From positions 5,147,501-5,211,500 of the forward strand of contig NZ_AP023262.1 of the NCBI RefSeq assembly GCF_016756615.1: DNA of 64,000 nucleotides, given 5' to 3'. This DNA is from Mesorhizobium sp. L-8-3 (lineage in GTDB: Bacteria > Pseudomonadota > Alphaproteobacteria > Rhizobiales > Rhizobiaceae). The notes under the pieces were generated by a model. That model did not search any database. It saw only the letters and a list, made by a program, of their open reading frames with translations, and was not told where the DNA came from. Every line of letters begins with the position of its first letter. The stretch's first letter is position 1. Shown here one piece after another: positions 7,709 to 16,617 of this stretch. The position numbers and the translations under genes are program-made.

Positions 7709-9013
7709 TCACTTGAGCCAGCCGCCAGTGAACCCGGCACGACGCAATCCGGCAACAACATAGGGGCACTCGCGCATCAACCGCCACAGAACACCGGTCC
7801 GATGGTTCTCGATCATCAGTACGATAGGACCCTGATTGAGTCCGAAGTGCCAGGGCGACACCCACCAGCCATAGGGGTTTCCCGGCTCGCCCGGGTGCGT
7901 CGGATTGAAGGCTGCCTTGAAGCCGTATTTGTTGAACATTGTCAATTTGGCCTGATGGACGCAAAAGTCGATCGCCTCCAAGACGATTTCAGGGGCGAAC
8001 GGCAGGGAGGCAACAACTGCCCACGGCGCAAGCGTGCCGTCGTCTGGCCCATAAGGGACGCCTCGTGCGGCATAGTCGTAAAACTCCCGCTGGATGCCGT
8101 TGAGCTTAAGAGTGCCAGGGCCGGGCCCCTCGCTCGCCGTTATGCCCCAGCAACATTCGCGGTAACCCTTGAACTTGCGTGGGTTTTCGATCGCGTAACA
8201 TCGCTGGACATAAGTTGCGCGGCGGCTGTTCTCGAAATAGTCGATGCCCTTCTCGCGCATGAAAGCGTCCCGGATCCCGCGGAAGTCGATCCAGACATGG
8301 GACAACTGGTGAGTGAACAGCGGGCCGGCATAGAGGTACTCATAGCCGTAACAGTTCTCCCAGCGATAGGTCGACGTCCAGGCAGCATAACTGCTTTCCG
8401 GGAGCGGGTGGGTGGGCGAGCCAAGGCCCAGGATGTAGAGCATCAGAGCTTCGTCGTAGCCCTCCCAACGATACTTGAGAAAACCACTCTCGGGTGTCCA
8501 GCCATGCGTCACCGTTGATCCCTGGTTCTGCGCCCACTGCCAGTCGGCCCGGCGATAGAGACCGTCGGCAAGCGCGTGGATTTCCTGTTCGGCGTCGACT
8601 TCGGCACCGAAATAGGCCGCCGCCGCCAAAGCGCCCGCTAACAGAAAGGCGCTATCGATCGTCGACAGTTCGCATTGCCAGGCGCGCCGACCGGTCTGCA
8701 TATCGAGGAAGTGATAGTAGAAGCCATGGTACCCGGTGGCGTCGGGTTCCGGTCCCTGGGCGCTGGTCGAGAAGAAGCGCAGCGTGGTAAGGATCCTTGC
8801 AACGGCGTCGGGTCGCGTCATCAATCCGCGTTCGACAGCGACGGGATAGCAGGCAAGAGCGAGGCCCGTCGCGGCGATGCTGGCCGGCCAACCCGCGGCG
8901 GTCTTGTCAAGTATAAGGCCGTTGGCCGGGTTCACCTCGTTGAGGAAATAGTCGAAGGTCTCGCGCTGCAGCAGTCTAAGCGGGAGTGTCGAAAATTTTG
9001 TGCGTGAGGCCAT
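7709..9013 (-). CDS. Glycoamylase-family (PF10091-like) glucan hydrolase, N-terminus replaced by IS256 sequence
   Basis: The 434-aa frame matches the glycoamylase/GH144-like family of (alpha/alpha)6-barrel enzymes. Examples are FDYFLNEVNPANGLILDKT, SIAATGLALACYPVAVERG, HGFYYHFLDMQTGRRA, DSAFLLAGALAAAAYFG, and the C-terminal FKAAFNPTHPGE ... PWHFGLNQGPIVLMIENHRTG. Characterized relatives act on beta-1,2-glucans; the substrate here is inferred only. No signal peptide is seen. An IS256 element begins at 8982, so the first 11 codons (8982-9013) are element DNA that supplies an in-frame ATG. The native first 13 codons lie at 10281-10320. By coincidence the hybrid and reconstructed native proteins have equal length. 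No ribosome site precedes 9013, so expression may be lost. Confidence 0.8.
   Translation of the reverse strand: MASRTKFSTLPLRLLQRETFDYFLNEVNPANGLILDKTAAGWPASIAATGLALACYPVAVERGLMTRPDAVARILTTLRFFSTSAQGPEPDATGYHGFYYHFLDMQTGRRAWQCELSTIDSAFLLAGALAAAAYFGAEVDAEQEIHALADGLYRRADWQWAQNQGSTVTHGWTPESGFLKYRWEGYDEALMLYILGLGSPTHPLPESSYAAWTSTYRWENCYGYEYLYAGPLFTHQLSHVWIDFRGIRDAFMREKGIDYFENSRRATYVQRCYAIENPRKFKGYRECCWGITASEGPGPGTLKLNGIQREFYDYAARGVPYGPDDGTLAPWAVVASLPFAPEIVLEAIDFCVHQAKLTMFNKYGFKAAFNPTHPGEPGNPYGWWVSPWHFGLNQGPIVLMIENHRTGVLWRLMRECPYVVAGLRRAGFTGGWLK
8974..8981. repeat. Target-site duplication, left copy (IS256 insertion)
   Basis: GTCTAAGC immediately left of the element is repeated exactly at 10281-10288. 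Eight bp is the usual duplication length for IS256-type transposition. Confidence 0.95.
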
Positions 9014-10280
9014 GATGATGGAAAGGAGAGAATCATCACATGGCTATCGAGAAAGAACTGCTGGATCAGCTGCTTGCCGGTCGTGATCCGAGGGATTTGT
9101 TTGCCAAGGACGGTCTGCTCGACGACCTGAAGAAGGCGCTTTCGGAGCGCATTCTGAACGCCGAGCTCGACGAGCACCTGGCGGACGAAGGTGCCGACGG
9201 CAACGCCAATCGCCGCAACGGGCATTCGAAGAAGACGGTGCTGACGGGGACGTCACAGATGACGCTGGCGATCCCGCGCGACCGGGCCGGCACCTTTGAT
9301 CCGAAGCTGGTCGCCAAGTACCAGCGGCGGTTTCCCGACTTCGACGACAAGATCATCTCGATGTATGCGCGCGGCATGACGGTGCGCGAGATCCGCGGCC
9401 ATCTGGAGGAGCTCTACGGCATCGAGGTCTCGCCGGACCTGATCTCGGCGGTCACCGACGCGGTGCTGGAGGAGGTCGCCGAATGGCAGAACCGGCCGCT
9501 GGACGCGGTCTATCCCGTCGTCTTCTTCGATGCCATTCGGGTCAAGATCCGCGACGAGGGCTTCGTGCGCAACAAGGCGGTCTACATCGCGCTCGGCATC
9601 CTGCCCGACGGCACCAAGGAGGTCATGGGCATCTGGATCGAACAGACCGAGGGCGCCAAGTTCTGGCTGCGCGTCATGAACGAGTTGAAGAACCGCGGCG
9701 TCGGCGACGTCCTGATCGCCGTCGTCGACGGGCTGAAGGGCTTTCCCGAGGCGATCAACGCCGTCTTTCCCCAGACCGTGGTGCAGACCTGCATTGTGCA
9801 CCTGATCCGCCATTCCCTGGAGTTCGTGTCGTGGAAGGACCGCAAGGCGGTCGTGCCGGCGCTCAGGGCGATCTACCGGGCCATGGACGCCGAGGCCGGC
9901 CTGCAGGCCCTGGAGGCGTTCGAGGCCGGTCACTGGGGCCAGCGCTACCCGGCGATCGCCCAGAGCTGGCGGCGCAATTGGCAACAGGTCATTCCGTTCT
10001 TTGCTTTCCCTGAGGGCGTGCGCCGCATCATCTACACCACAAACGCCATCGAGGCGCTCAACTCCAAGCTGCGGCGCGCCGTCCGAACCCGGGGCCATTT
10101 CCCCAATGACGACGCCGCCATGAAGCTGCTATATCTGGTTCTGAACCACGCGGCCGAGGAATGGAAACGACCGCCGCGCGAGTGGTTCGAGGCCAAGACC
10201 CAATTCGCCATTGTCTTCGGCGAACGGTTCGTCGGTCGGTGACGAAAACGGGCCTCGCGCACAGAATTCCTGACAGTCCC
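8982..10280 (+). mobile_element. IS256-family insertion sequence (1,299 bp)
   Basis: The ends carry imperfect terminal inverted repeats of about 30 bp. The left end reads GGGAGTGTCGAAAATTTTG and the right end, read inward, GGGACTGTCAGGAATTCTG; both continue GCGYGAGGCC. The element is flanked by a perfect 8-bp direct repeat (GTCTAAGC) and contains one intact transposase gene. It is inserted after codon 13 of a glycoamylase-family gene. Intact ends, an intact transposase and a perfect duplication indicate a recent event. Confidence 0.95.
9040..10242 (+). CDS. IS256-family transposase
   Basis: A 400-aa DDE transposase of the Mutator/IS256 type. The three acidic residues lie in VVFFDAIRVKIRD, AVVDGLKGFPEAI and TNAIEALNSKLRR. 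The zinc-like C/H region CIVHLIRHSLEFV is present, as is the N-terminal DLKKALSERILNAELDEHL. The ribosome site AGGAG lies upstream at 9024-9028. The gene appears complete, and its downstream stop lies 38 nt before the right terminal repeat. Confidence 0.97.
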   Translation: MAIEKELLDQLLAGRDPRDLFAKDGLLDDLKKALSERILNAELDEHLADEGADGNANRRNGHSKKTVLTGTSQMTLAIPRDRAGTFDPKLVAKYQRRFPDFDDKIISMYARGMTVREIRGHLEELYGIEVSPDLISAVTDAVLEEVAEWQNRPLDAVYPVVFFDAIRVKIRDEGFVRNKAVYIALGILPDGTKEVMGIWIEQTEGAKFWLRVMNELKNRGVGDVLIAVVDGLKGFPEAINAVFPQTVVQTCIVHLIRHSLEFVSWKDRKAVVPALRAIYRAMDAEAGLQALEAFEAGHWGQRYPAIAQSWRRNWQQVIPFFAFPEGVRRIIYTTNAIEALNSKLRRAVRTRGHFPNDDAAMKLLYLVLNHAAEEWKRPPREWFEAKTQFAIVFGERFVGR

Positions 10281-10288
10281 GTCTAAGC
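10281..10288. repeat. Target-site duplication, right copy (IS256 insertion)
   Basis: GTCTAAGC is identical to 8974-8981. Removing 8982-10288 rejoins the interrupted glycoamylase frame exactly (GAG CTT AGA CTG CTG). Confidence 0.95.
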
Positions 10289-10320
10289 TCTTCCTCAGCC
10301 GAGTTTCGCTTCATTGTCAT
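10281..10320 (-). pseudogene. Displaced 5' end of the glycoamylase-family gene
   Basis: Reading leftward from ATG 10320, the codons give MTMKRNSAEEELR, after which the IS256 right end begins. Joined across the target duplication to position 8973, the frame continues LLQRETFDYFLNEV, which is the start of the conserved domain. The fragment lies 69 nt downstream of the HlyD gene stop on the same strand. The undisturbed gene may therefore have been the last member of the ABC-exporter/copper gene run. Confidence 0.88.
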
Positions 10321-10389
10321 GGCCCACGTCCCATAGCTTGCGCCGACTCCCCTCCGGCGCGAAAGTCACTCGCCGCCACGGCAGGGGTC

Positions 10390-11607
10390 CTACCGCACCT
10401 GCCGCTCGGCCACGGCAACCCCGTCCTTGACCCGGTCGCTCGCATGCAGCACGACGCGATCTCCGGCGCCAAGACCGGCCAGCACCACTGCTGTCCGGTC
10501 GTTCCGCCGGCCGATCTTGACCGCTATTGTGCGTGCACGCCCATCCTTGACCACAAAGACGGCCCAGTCCTCTCCCTGCCGAAACAGGGCCGCCACCGGC
10601 ACGGTCAGAACATCCTCAGCCCTCCAAGTGGTGATGTGCACGATCACTCGAAAATCGTGCCCGAGCGACGACCACGCTTCGGGTGGGTCGACAAAGTCGA
10701 TGGTCGTTTGAACCCTTTGTTCCTCGATACCGAGGGCGGAGACCTTGAGAAAGCCCGCCGGGTCGACGCGGGTCACCCGGCCCTTGATGGGTGGGCCACC
10801 CCAGCCATCGATCCGGACGGGTGCACCGGGCTTGATCCGGACGGCGTCGGTCGAGAGCAGGTCTGCCACGATTTCGAGATCAAGCGGATCGCCGATCGCT
10901 ATCAGAGGATCACCTGCCTGCACGACCGTTTCGCTCTCCTGAACGATCCTCAGAATGCGTCCCGTAACGGGAGAGCGCAGCTGGATGCAGCAGCTGGGAT
11001 TCTCTCGCGAAGCTGCTTTTGACGGTTCGCCGAGGCGCGCGGCGACGCTGGCTCGCTCGTTTCGCCGGACTTCGAACTGCGCCTTGGCGCTGGCCAATAC
11101 AGCCTCATTGGTTTCGACGTCCAGCTTCGCCTTGTCCAGGAATTGGAGCGAGATAGCCTCGGTGCGCATGAGCGCTTCTGCTCGCTTCAACTCCGAGCGC
11201 GAAAATCCGAGTGCAGCCTCGATCCGGCGGACTTCGGCTTGCGCAAGCGTCACCGCCGCGTCGGCCGCTGCCAATGCCGCCTGCAGTTCTTCATGGGTTC
11301 GGGCATCATGAAAGCTCGGCACGGTCGGTTGCATCACCGCCACGACGGTTTCATCATCGATGACCTGGTCCCCCACATGGCGCGGCGGTGAGATCCTAAG
11401 CACCTTTCCAGTGATCGGTGCCGACACCGTGTAGACGTGCCGCACTTGCGTCTTGCCCTCATCGTCGATGGTGACCTCCATAGGACCTTTCGTGATTGTC
11501 GCGAGGTCGACTGGAAGCGGTCGTGGCCATGCGAACCAGACGGCGCCGGTGACCAAGACACCCAGAGCCGCAACCCAGGCAGGTCGCTTCATCCATTTCG
11601 TGTGCAT
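10390..11607 (-). CDS. HlyD/MacA-type periplasmic adaptor of an ABC efflux system
   Basis: A 405-aa membrane-fusion protein. One N-terminal membrane anchor (WVAALGVLVTGAVWFAWP, about residues 10-28) is followed by a beta-barrel/lipoyl half (TVSAPITGKVLRISPPRHVGDQV), then a coiled-coil hairpin (residues about 105-205) and the second lipoyl half (LRSPVTGRILRIVQESETVVQAGDPLIAIGD). The barrel and membrane-proximal domains complete the protein. It starts 3 nt after the permease stop, so it belongs to the same transcript as the FtsX-type permease and ATPase. It should link the inner-membrane ABC part to an outer-membrane channel; none is encoded nearby. The cargo is unknown. Confidence 0.9.
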   Translation of the reverse strand: MHTKWMKRPAWVAALGVLVTGAVWFAWPRPLPVDLATITKGPMEVTIDDEGKTQVRHVYTVSAPITGKVLRISPPRHVGDQVIDDETVVAVMQPTVPSFHDARTHEELQAALAAADAAVTLAQAEVRRIEAALGFSRSELKRAEALMRTEAISLQFLDKAKLDVETNEAVLASAKAQFEVRRNERASVAARLGEPSKAASRENPSCCIQLRSPVTGRILRIVQESETVVQAGDPLIAIGDPLDLEIVADLLSTDAVRIKPGAPVRIDGWGGPPIKGRVTRVDPAGFLKVSALGIEEQRVQTTIDFVDPPEAWSSLGHDFRVIVHITTWRAEDVLTVPVAALFRQGEDWAVFVVKDGRARTIAVKIGRRNDRTAVVLAGLGAGDRVVLHASDRVKDGVAVAERQVR

Positions 11608-11610
11608 GGC

Positions 11611-13974
11611 TCAGTCTCGCGTTTTCAGGATCTCCACAATGTCCAATCGGTTTACGCGCTCACGAACGACGAGCGCGGAGAACAATGCCGCGGCAGCCAC
11701 CATTGCGCTGGCAACGACATAGGTGGACGGCTCAACGACCAACGGAGCCCGCATCAACTCGCCGGCCATGTTTTCCTCCAGCGTCCAGGCGAGGCCGTAG
11801 CCGATGGCCCAGCCCATGGGCTGCGCGAGCAGCGTGAGTAGAGCAAGCTCAAGCAGAAGGATGCGCAGCACGCCGCCTTTCGTGAAGCCGAGTACGCGCA
11901 AAGTGGCCAGTTCGCGCGCCCGCTCCGACAGCGAAATCCTCGCGGTATTATAGACCACCCCGAAGGCGATCACAGCCGCGAGCCCGGTGTAGATGTTTGC
12001 CATCGTGGTCACCAGCACGGCCAGCGCTTCACGGAAGTTCGCAAGCGATACCCGCTGCAGAGCTATGCCGCTGACCGCCGGCAGCCGCCTGACGGCATCG
12101 TAAAATTGGTCACGTGCGTTCGGATCGAGGCTTACGCTCACGGTGTTGACTGCCGGCGCCTCCCGCATCAAGCGAGCCAGCGCATCGGCCTCCATTATTC
12201 CCTGGATGCCGAAATAGTCCTCGATCAACGCGGTCACCGGCAGCGAAACGGTCCGGCGTTGCCCTTCCAGCAGATCGACTTCGACGAAGTCGCCGACGCC
12301 TGTCCCGAGAACCTGCGCAAGCCAGCTCGAGATTGCCAGCCCGGTCCCGGGAAGGACCACGGGATTGAGGTGCGTGTCGATGATCCGGCTAAGGTCGGAA
12401 TCGTTCGGCCTGCCGCTGATCGTTGCTCGGCGCTCGATGTTTCCTTTCCGTATCCGGGCGGGAACTTCCCGATAGGGCTCAGCCGCGAGGACGCCGGGCA
12501 GCCGCGCAATTTGATTGACGACGTTCCGCGGGCGTCGCTCCACGAAGCTCACGACGGCATCCTGGCGGTCCGACATGAAATAGGTCACGTCGATCAACGC
12601 CTCCATCGAGCCGTTAAGGAAAAGAGAGGCGATCAGGATTCCTGTCGATAGCGAGATCCCGGCCATCGTGAACATCGTCCGGATCGGGTGGCTGGCAATA
12701 TCGCGCGCCATCATCACGGCCGACTGTGACAGAACCTTGTGGACAGCAAAGGTCGGCGGCAGGAGACGACGGAAGCGCGGCGGCGCCGGTGGCTGCATCG
12801 CGATGGCTGGCGGCAATGTGACGACATCGCGCACGGCGCGCGCCGCGCCGACGATCGCGGCTCCGAGGCTCAGCGCCGCAGCCGCGACGTAGACATCCGG
12901 GCTTTGGGCGAAGACAAGGAATGGGAACCGATAAAACTCGCCATAGAGCCTCGTTACATAGGTGCCCAGCCAAGCTCCAGCCATGCCGCCGACAACGATG
13001 CCGATTGCGACAAGGGCGATGACGAATTTGACGTAGTGCCAGGCAACGGTAGCGTCCCGATAACCAAGGGCCTTCAGCAGACCGATCTGCTCGCGTTCGA
13101 GCGAGACGATACGGCTGAGCGTCATGTTGATCAGGAATGCGGCCACCAGAAGAAAGATCGGCGGCAGCGTCCGGCTCATGTTCCTCAGCATATCGAGCCC
13201 ATGATCGAGGTAGGCGTGCGAGGTCTGGTCTCTGCGCCCGTAGGCGGCCTGGCCGCCGTAGCGGTCGAGCAGCGCATCGAGGCGCTTGATGACGTCGCGC
13301 TCGGAAGCTTCGCGCAGCAGCTTGAGACTGACGGAGGAGAATGCGCCATCGAGGTCGTAGGCCGTCGCAAGCGCTTTCTCGGGCATCCAGACGATGGCGA
13401 AACGCCGCTCGTCCGGCATGCGGTCGCCTGGCCCTACCGCGTAGACGTATTCCGGCGAGAGCGCGATCCCAACGATGATGAGCTCTCGCTTGCGGCCATT
13501 GAGAATGGCAGTGAAGTGCGACCCTGGCGGGAATGCGTGCGCCTTGGCGAAACCCTCAGTGACGACAACCTCATCGACGCTCCCGGGATCGGGCATCCGG
13601 CCCATGCGCAAGTGGAGCCGATTAAGGATGGGCCGACCCGACTCGGGAAGCGATACGAATTGGCCTGTGACGGGTTCGCGAAGCTGAGGAATATCGAGCA
13701 GGGCGAGCTTCGTGATGCGGCCCTCCACGGCGGCGACGCCGGGAATCTCTGCAATCTGGTCGAGCAGCGTCTTCGGCGCACGCCTTGCCAAGGCAAAGAC
13801 ATCCGCAAACGCGTATCGTTCGTAGTAGGCAATTCGCGTCTCCTCCAGGGAGCGCAGGGAGCCGACGGCAAGCACGACCGTGGAGACCCCTCCCGCGACC
13901 ACAAGCGCGATGGCAAGCGATTGGGCCCAGAGCCGGCGCAAGTCACGCAACAACTTGGTGTCCAGGACGGCCAT
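11611..13974 (-). CDS. FtsX/MacB-type ABC transporter permease, duplicated
   Basis: A 787-aa permease with two FtsX-like modules. N-terminal membrane anchor LWAQSLAIALVVAGGVSTVVL precedes a large periplasmic region. Three membrane segments follow near residues 265-400, including LREMSRTLPPIFLLVAAFL-type sequence. A second anchor (TMFTMAGISLSTGILIASLFL) comes before another periplasmic region and three C-terminal helices. The signature SLEREQIGLLKALGY and its counterpart SERARELATLRVLGFTKGGVL mark the two halves. ATG 13974 is four nt after the ATPase stop; a longer frame to 14070 lies inside the ATPase gene. Such permeases work as mechanotransmission exporters of lipids, peptides or lipoproteins. 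Confidence 0.9.
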   Translation of the reverse strand: MAVLDTKLLRDLRRLWAQSLAIALVVAGGVSTVVLAVGSLRSLEETRIAYYERYAFADVFALARRAPKTLLDQIAEIPGVAAVEGRITKLALLDIPQLREPVTGQFVSLPESGRPILNRLHLRMGRMPDPGSVDEVVVTEGFAKAHAFPPGSHFTAILNGRKRELIIVGIALSPEYVYAVGPGDRMPDERRFAIVWMPEKALATAYDLDGAFSSVSLKLLREASERDVIKRLDALLDRYGGQAAYGRRDQTSHAYLDHGLDMLRNMSRTLPPIFLLVAAFLINMTLSRIVSLEREQIGLLKALGYRDATVAWHYVKFVIALVAIGIVVGGMAGAWLGTYVTRLYGEFYRFPFLVFAQSPDVYVAAAALSLGAAIVGAARAVRDVVTLPPAIAMQPPAPPRFRRLLPPTFAVHKVLSQSAVMMARDIASHPIRTMFTMAGISLSTGILIASLFLNGSMEALIDVTYFMSDRQDAVVSFVERRPRNVVNQIARLPGVLAAEPYREVPARIRKGNIERRATISGRPNDSDLSRIIDTHLNPVVLPGTGLAISSWLAQVLGTGVGDFVEVDLLEGQRRTVSLPVTALIEDYFGIQGIMEADALARLMREAPAVNTVSVSLDPNARDQFYDAVRRLPAVSGIALQRVSLANFREALAVLVTTMANIYTGLAAVIAFGVVYNTARISLSERARELATLRVLGFTKGGVLRILLLELALLTLLAQPMGWAIGYGLAWTLEENMAGELMRAPLVVEPSTYVVASAMVAAAALFSALVVRERVNRLDIVEILKTRD

Positions 13975-13978
13975 CGGG

Positions 13979-14686
13979 TCACCAGACGAGTTCGGCGGCT
14001 GTTCGGCGTGCCTCGTTCTTGCGGATTCTGGAGATTTGACCGTCCGCGAAAAACAGTACGCGGTCGGCAACGGCCTGAATGCTGGCGTTATGCGTGATGA
14101 CGAGGGTCGTGGTGCCGAACTGCGCGTTGACGCCCAGCAACGCTTCGATCACTCGAATTCCGGTCTTGGAATCCAGCGCTCCGGTCGGCTCGTCGCAGAG
14201 CAGCACGTCCGGCCGCTTCGCAACGGCGCGGGCGATCGCGACACGCTGCTGTTCGCCGCCGGAGAGCTGAGCCGAGAAGTGGTTCATCCGCGCATCGAGC
14301 CCCACCAGTGCCAAGGCCTCGTCCGGACGCATCGGATCGTCGGCGATCTCCGTGACCAGCGCGACGTTCTCGTAGGCCGTCAAACTCGGCATGAGGTTGT
14401 AGAACTGAAACACGAAACCGACATGCTGGCGGCGATAGGCAGTCAGCCCTCGATCGTCGAGGCTGGTCAACTCCTGGCCACGAAAGAACAGTTGGCCGCT
14501 CGTGGCATGATCGAGCCCTCCCATGATGTTGAGCAGGGTCGACTTCCCGCTACCGGAGGGCCCAAGCAGCACGACGACCTCTCCTGCCGGAATCTCGAGG
14601 TCGACTCCGCGCAGAGCGCACACCTCGGCCTCACCAGTGACATAGGTCTTGGTCAGGGACTCTGCGCTGAAGACGACGGCGGGCAT
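13979..14686 (-). CDS. ABC transporter ATP-binding protein (MacB/LolD type)
   Basis: A 235-aa nucleotide-binding subunit. Walker A is [16 protein letters not shown], the Q-loop lies in [18 protein letters not shown], the ABC signature is [14 protein letters not shown], Walker B is [16 protein letters not shown], and the switch His is in LVITHN. The phrase [13 protein letters not shown] is typical of the LolD/MacB class, which pairs with FtsX-like permeases such as the next gene. ATG 14686 starts just after the upstream stop (14692-14694). An in-frame ATG at 14734 would overlap that gene; neither has a strong ribosome site. Confidence 0.92.
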   Translation of the reverse strand: MPAVVFSAESLTKTYVTGEAEVCALRGVDLEIPAGEVVVLLGPSGSGKSTLLNIMGGLDHATSGQLFFRGQELTSLDDRGLTAYRRQHVGFVFQFYNLMPSLTAYENVALVTEIADDPMRPDEALALVGLDARMNHFSAQLSGGEQQRVAIARAVAKRPDVLLCDEPTGALDSKTGIRVIEALLGVNAQFGTTTLVITHNASIQAVADRVLFFADGQISRIRKNEARRTAAELVW

Positions 14687-14691
14687 TGCCG

Positions 14692-15357
14692 TTACCGTTG
14701 ACCGTGACGCGGCTCGGTGCTGAGCCTGCGCCATCGCGGGAGGAACGCCGGCACCTCCGCCATATACGATCGATAGGTGTCGCCGAACTCAGCGAGCGCT
14801 TCGCGCTCTTCCGTGCGCGCAAGCCTCACATACATGACGATCAGCAACGGAAACATCACAAGCGTCAGCAGCGTCGGCCACTGCACGAAGAAGCCCAGCA
14901 GAACCAGAATGAACCCGACATATTGCGGATGACGGATGTGGCTGTATGGGCCGGTTGTCGCCAATGCCCGCCGCTGCCGGGCGTCGTAGAGAATGCGCCA
15001 GGCTGACGCGATCAGCCAGAACCCGCCGCCGATGAGGACGAAACTCAGGAGATGGAACGGCCCGAAGTGCGGATTCGCCTTCCAACCGAATGTCATCTCC
15101 AGGAGATGGCCCGCATCATGGGAGAACCAATCGACTCCCGGATAGCGGGACTGAAGCCAGCCAGATAGGAAGTATATGGTCAACGGGAAGCCGTACATCT
15201 CCGTGAACAGCGCGACGAGGAAGGCGCTGAACGCGCCGAACGACCGCCAATCGCGAGTGGTCTGCGGTTTGAAGAAGCTGTAGGCAAACAGGATGAAGAT
15301 AATCGAATTGACGATTACCAGGCTCCAAAGGCCATAGGCTGATGTCTCGGCGCTCAA
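14692..15357 (-). CDS. Isoprenylcysteine/phospholipid methyltransferase-like (ICMT/PEMT) membrane protein
   Basis: A 221-aa polytopic protein with about five hydrophobic segments. The C-terminal methyltransferase signature is clear: [21 protein letters not shown], then [26 protein letters not shown]. In this family these residues bind S-adenosylmethionine. The start is probably TTG 15357: AGGAGG lies five nt before it, and the TTGA overlap with the DUF2933 stop fits translational coupling. Bacterial members are found beside metal-resistance and envelope genes, but their acceptor substrates are mostly unknown. Here it sits between a small DUF2933 protein and the ABC exporter. Confidence 0.87.
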   Translation of the reverse strand: MSAETSAYGLWSLVIVNSIIFILFAYSFFKPQTTRDWRSFGAFSAFLVALFTEMYGFPLTIYFLSGWLQSRYPGVDWFSHDAGHLLEMTFGWKANPHFGPFHLLSFVLIGGGFWLIASAWRILYDARQRRALATTGPYSHIRHPQYVGFILVLLGFFVQWPTLLTLVMFPLLIVMYVRLARTEEREALAEFGDTYRSYMAEVPAFLPRWRRLSTEPRHGQR

Positions 15358-15584
15358 AACGGCCTCCTCTCGTTACGGTGGTTGCCATGGCCACCGCGTC
15401 CTCCATGCAGGAACAGGTGCATGAGCAGGCAGCCGAAAGGCAGCAGCCACACCAATACTCCGAGGACATGGGCGCGGTGCTCGGTCAGCAGCAGAGCGCC
15501 GGCGATGACAAGGAAGCCGAGCAGGACCAGGCCCGTTCGCGAAGTCAGAAGCCTCTTCTCGGGCAGGTCGTGATCACGCAGCAT
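15354..15584 (-). CDS. DUF2933 small membrane protein
   Basis: A 76-aa protein with two hydrophobic segments (GLVLLGFLVIAGALLLTEHRAHVLGVLVWLLPFGCLLMHLF is essentially continuous) and a His/Gly-rich tail (HLFLHGGRGGHGNH), as in DUF2933. GGAGG lies 8 nt before ATG 15584 and 2 nt before ATG 15590, so 15584 is preferred. It overlaps the preceding small gene and ends in an overlap with the methyltransferase start. DUF2933 proteins often occur beside copper or heavy-metal ATPases; the His-rich tail may bind metal, which is inference. Confidence 0.8.
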   Translation of the reverse strand: MLRDHDLPEKRLLTSRTGLVLLGFLVIAGALLLTEHRAHVLGVLVWLLPFGCLLMHLFLHGGRGGHGNHRNERRPF

Positions 15585-15768
15585 ATGCATGGCCTCCGCT
15601 TGATGGTCTTTGCTGAGCAATTGAGCGCAAATGATCCTTGACCTCCGGCGGTTGCATGAGGTCACGACCGCAACTCATGCAGAACGGCTTTGGCGTCTCC
15701 GTTCCGCATTTGGGAGCGACTGGCTCCAGCTTGCCACTTGCGCCATTGTGTCGGTCGTGATTGGTCAT
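15574..15768 (-). CDS. Small cysteine-containing protein (64 aa), unknown function
   Basis: ATG 15768 overlaps the DUF1622 stop in an ATGA, and the 3' end overlaps the DUF2933 start by about 11 nt. The gene is therefore knitted into the operon on both sides. The product has cysteines at residues 21, 30 and 33 (KCG ... FCMSCGRDL) and several histidines, resembling a minimal zinc-ribbon or metal-binding knuckle. No signal peptide is seen. I do not recognise the family. The coupling makes it more likely real than its size alone would suggest. Confidence 0.6.
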   Translation of the reverse strand: MTNHDRHNGASGKLEPVAPKCGTETPKPFCMSCGRDLMQPPEVKDHLRSIAQQRPSSGGHAYAA

Positions 15769-16220
15769 TTGTAATCGCGTGGTAGGGGTGGCGGCCGTGA
15801 CGGCGCGACAGTTGCTTGGCTCCTGAATTTGTCCTCGTCACGCAGAAACGGCAGGTTCTGCACTTCAGGGGTAGTGCAAGGACGCAGCCTCGCCCGTTCC
15901 CAAGGCCAACAGCCGTCGAGTTCGACGTCGATAGAAAAGCTCAAGAACGTCCGAATCCCGATCAGCGCGGCGAGGACCGCAAGGCTCATCAGTGACTGTT
16001 CGAGCACCAGTGATCGCAGGATGTCGGCAGCAATGAGCAGTTCGAGGGCAATAAGGATTGTGCGGGCAACATTGCGCCGGAGGTCAACGTATCGGTCGGA
16101 CTTCACGCCTCTCGTGGCGGCAAGTATCGACGTCGTCGCACTTGCACCGAAGCCCAGAACGATCGTGGCGAGTGCCGCCATCTCCAACCCGTGCACCGTC
16201 CATTTGACCATGATTTCCAT
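15765..16220 (-). CDS. DUF1622 membrane protein
   Basis: A 151-aa protein starting with ATG 16220, 19 nt after the cupredoxin stop. It has three hydrophobic segments, with the DUF1622 core RRNVARTILIALELLIAADILRSLV and VLAALIGIRTFLSFSIDVELDG. The C-terminal about 40 residues are polar and Pro/Arg-rich and may be cytoplasmic. The function of DUF1622 is not established. Its ATGA overlap with the next small gene and its place downstream of a Cu+ ATPase and a cupredoxin suggest a part in metal or redox stress. Confidence 0.82.
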   Translation of the reverse strand: MEIMVKWTVHGLEMAALATIVLGFGASATTSILAATRGVKSDRYVDLRRNVARTILIALELLIAADILRSLVLEQSLMSLAVLAALIGIRTFLSFSIDVELDGCWPWERARLRPCTTPEVQNLPFLRDEDKFRSQATVAPSRPPPLPRDYK

Positions 16221-16239
16221 CGCCGTTTCCCAGTCGCGG

Positions 16240-16617
16240 TCACTCGACGATAAGCCTCCCACGGAACATGCCCATCGGGCATCCAAATCCGAACTCGCCT
16301 GGTTCCTTCGGCATCAGTTCGATCGGTACCGTCTCGCCCGTCGGCAGGTGGGCGCTCTTTTGGAAGTCGGCAAAGATGACCTTGTCCGAGCAGGACGCCG
16401 TCTCTTCCCTGCGAAAGTTCAGCCGAACCGGGCGTCCGCTGCGCACGATGATTGTATCCGGCGTGTATCCGCCCTTCACCAGGATCATTGCCTCCTGGTA
16501 GCCGCCGCTCGTCTCCGCAGCGCGCACGCCTGTCGAACGCTTGAGCCAGAAGAACCAGACGATGAAAGCGATGAGCGCGAGTCCGGCAATGGTGACAATC
16601 ATACGGTCCGGGGTCAT
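16240..16617 (-). CDS. Membrane-anchored cupredoxin-domain protein
   Basis: A 125-aa protein: one N-terminal membrane helix ([19 protein letters not shown]) followed by a cupredoxin fold. Likely copper ligands lie in the [11 protein letters not shown] region and in the C-terminal [13 protein letters not shown], which has a Cys and Met spacing like copper loops in related proteins. The start overlaps the copA stop (ATGA at 16614-16617), so the two are translationally coupled. It probably handles copper on the periplasmic side next to the exporting ATPase. Whether it transfers electrons or only binds copper cannot be told. Confidence 0.83.
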   Translation of the reverse strand: MTPDRMIVTIAGLALIAFIVWFFWLKRSTGVRAAETSGGYQEAMILVKGGYTPDTIIVRSGRPVRLNFRREETASCSDKVIFADFQKSAHLPTGETVPIELMPKEPGEFGFGCPMGMFRGRLIVE

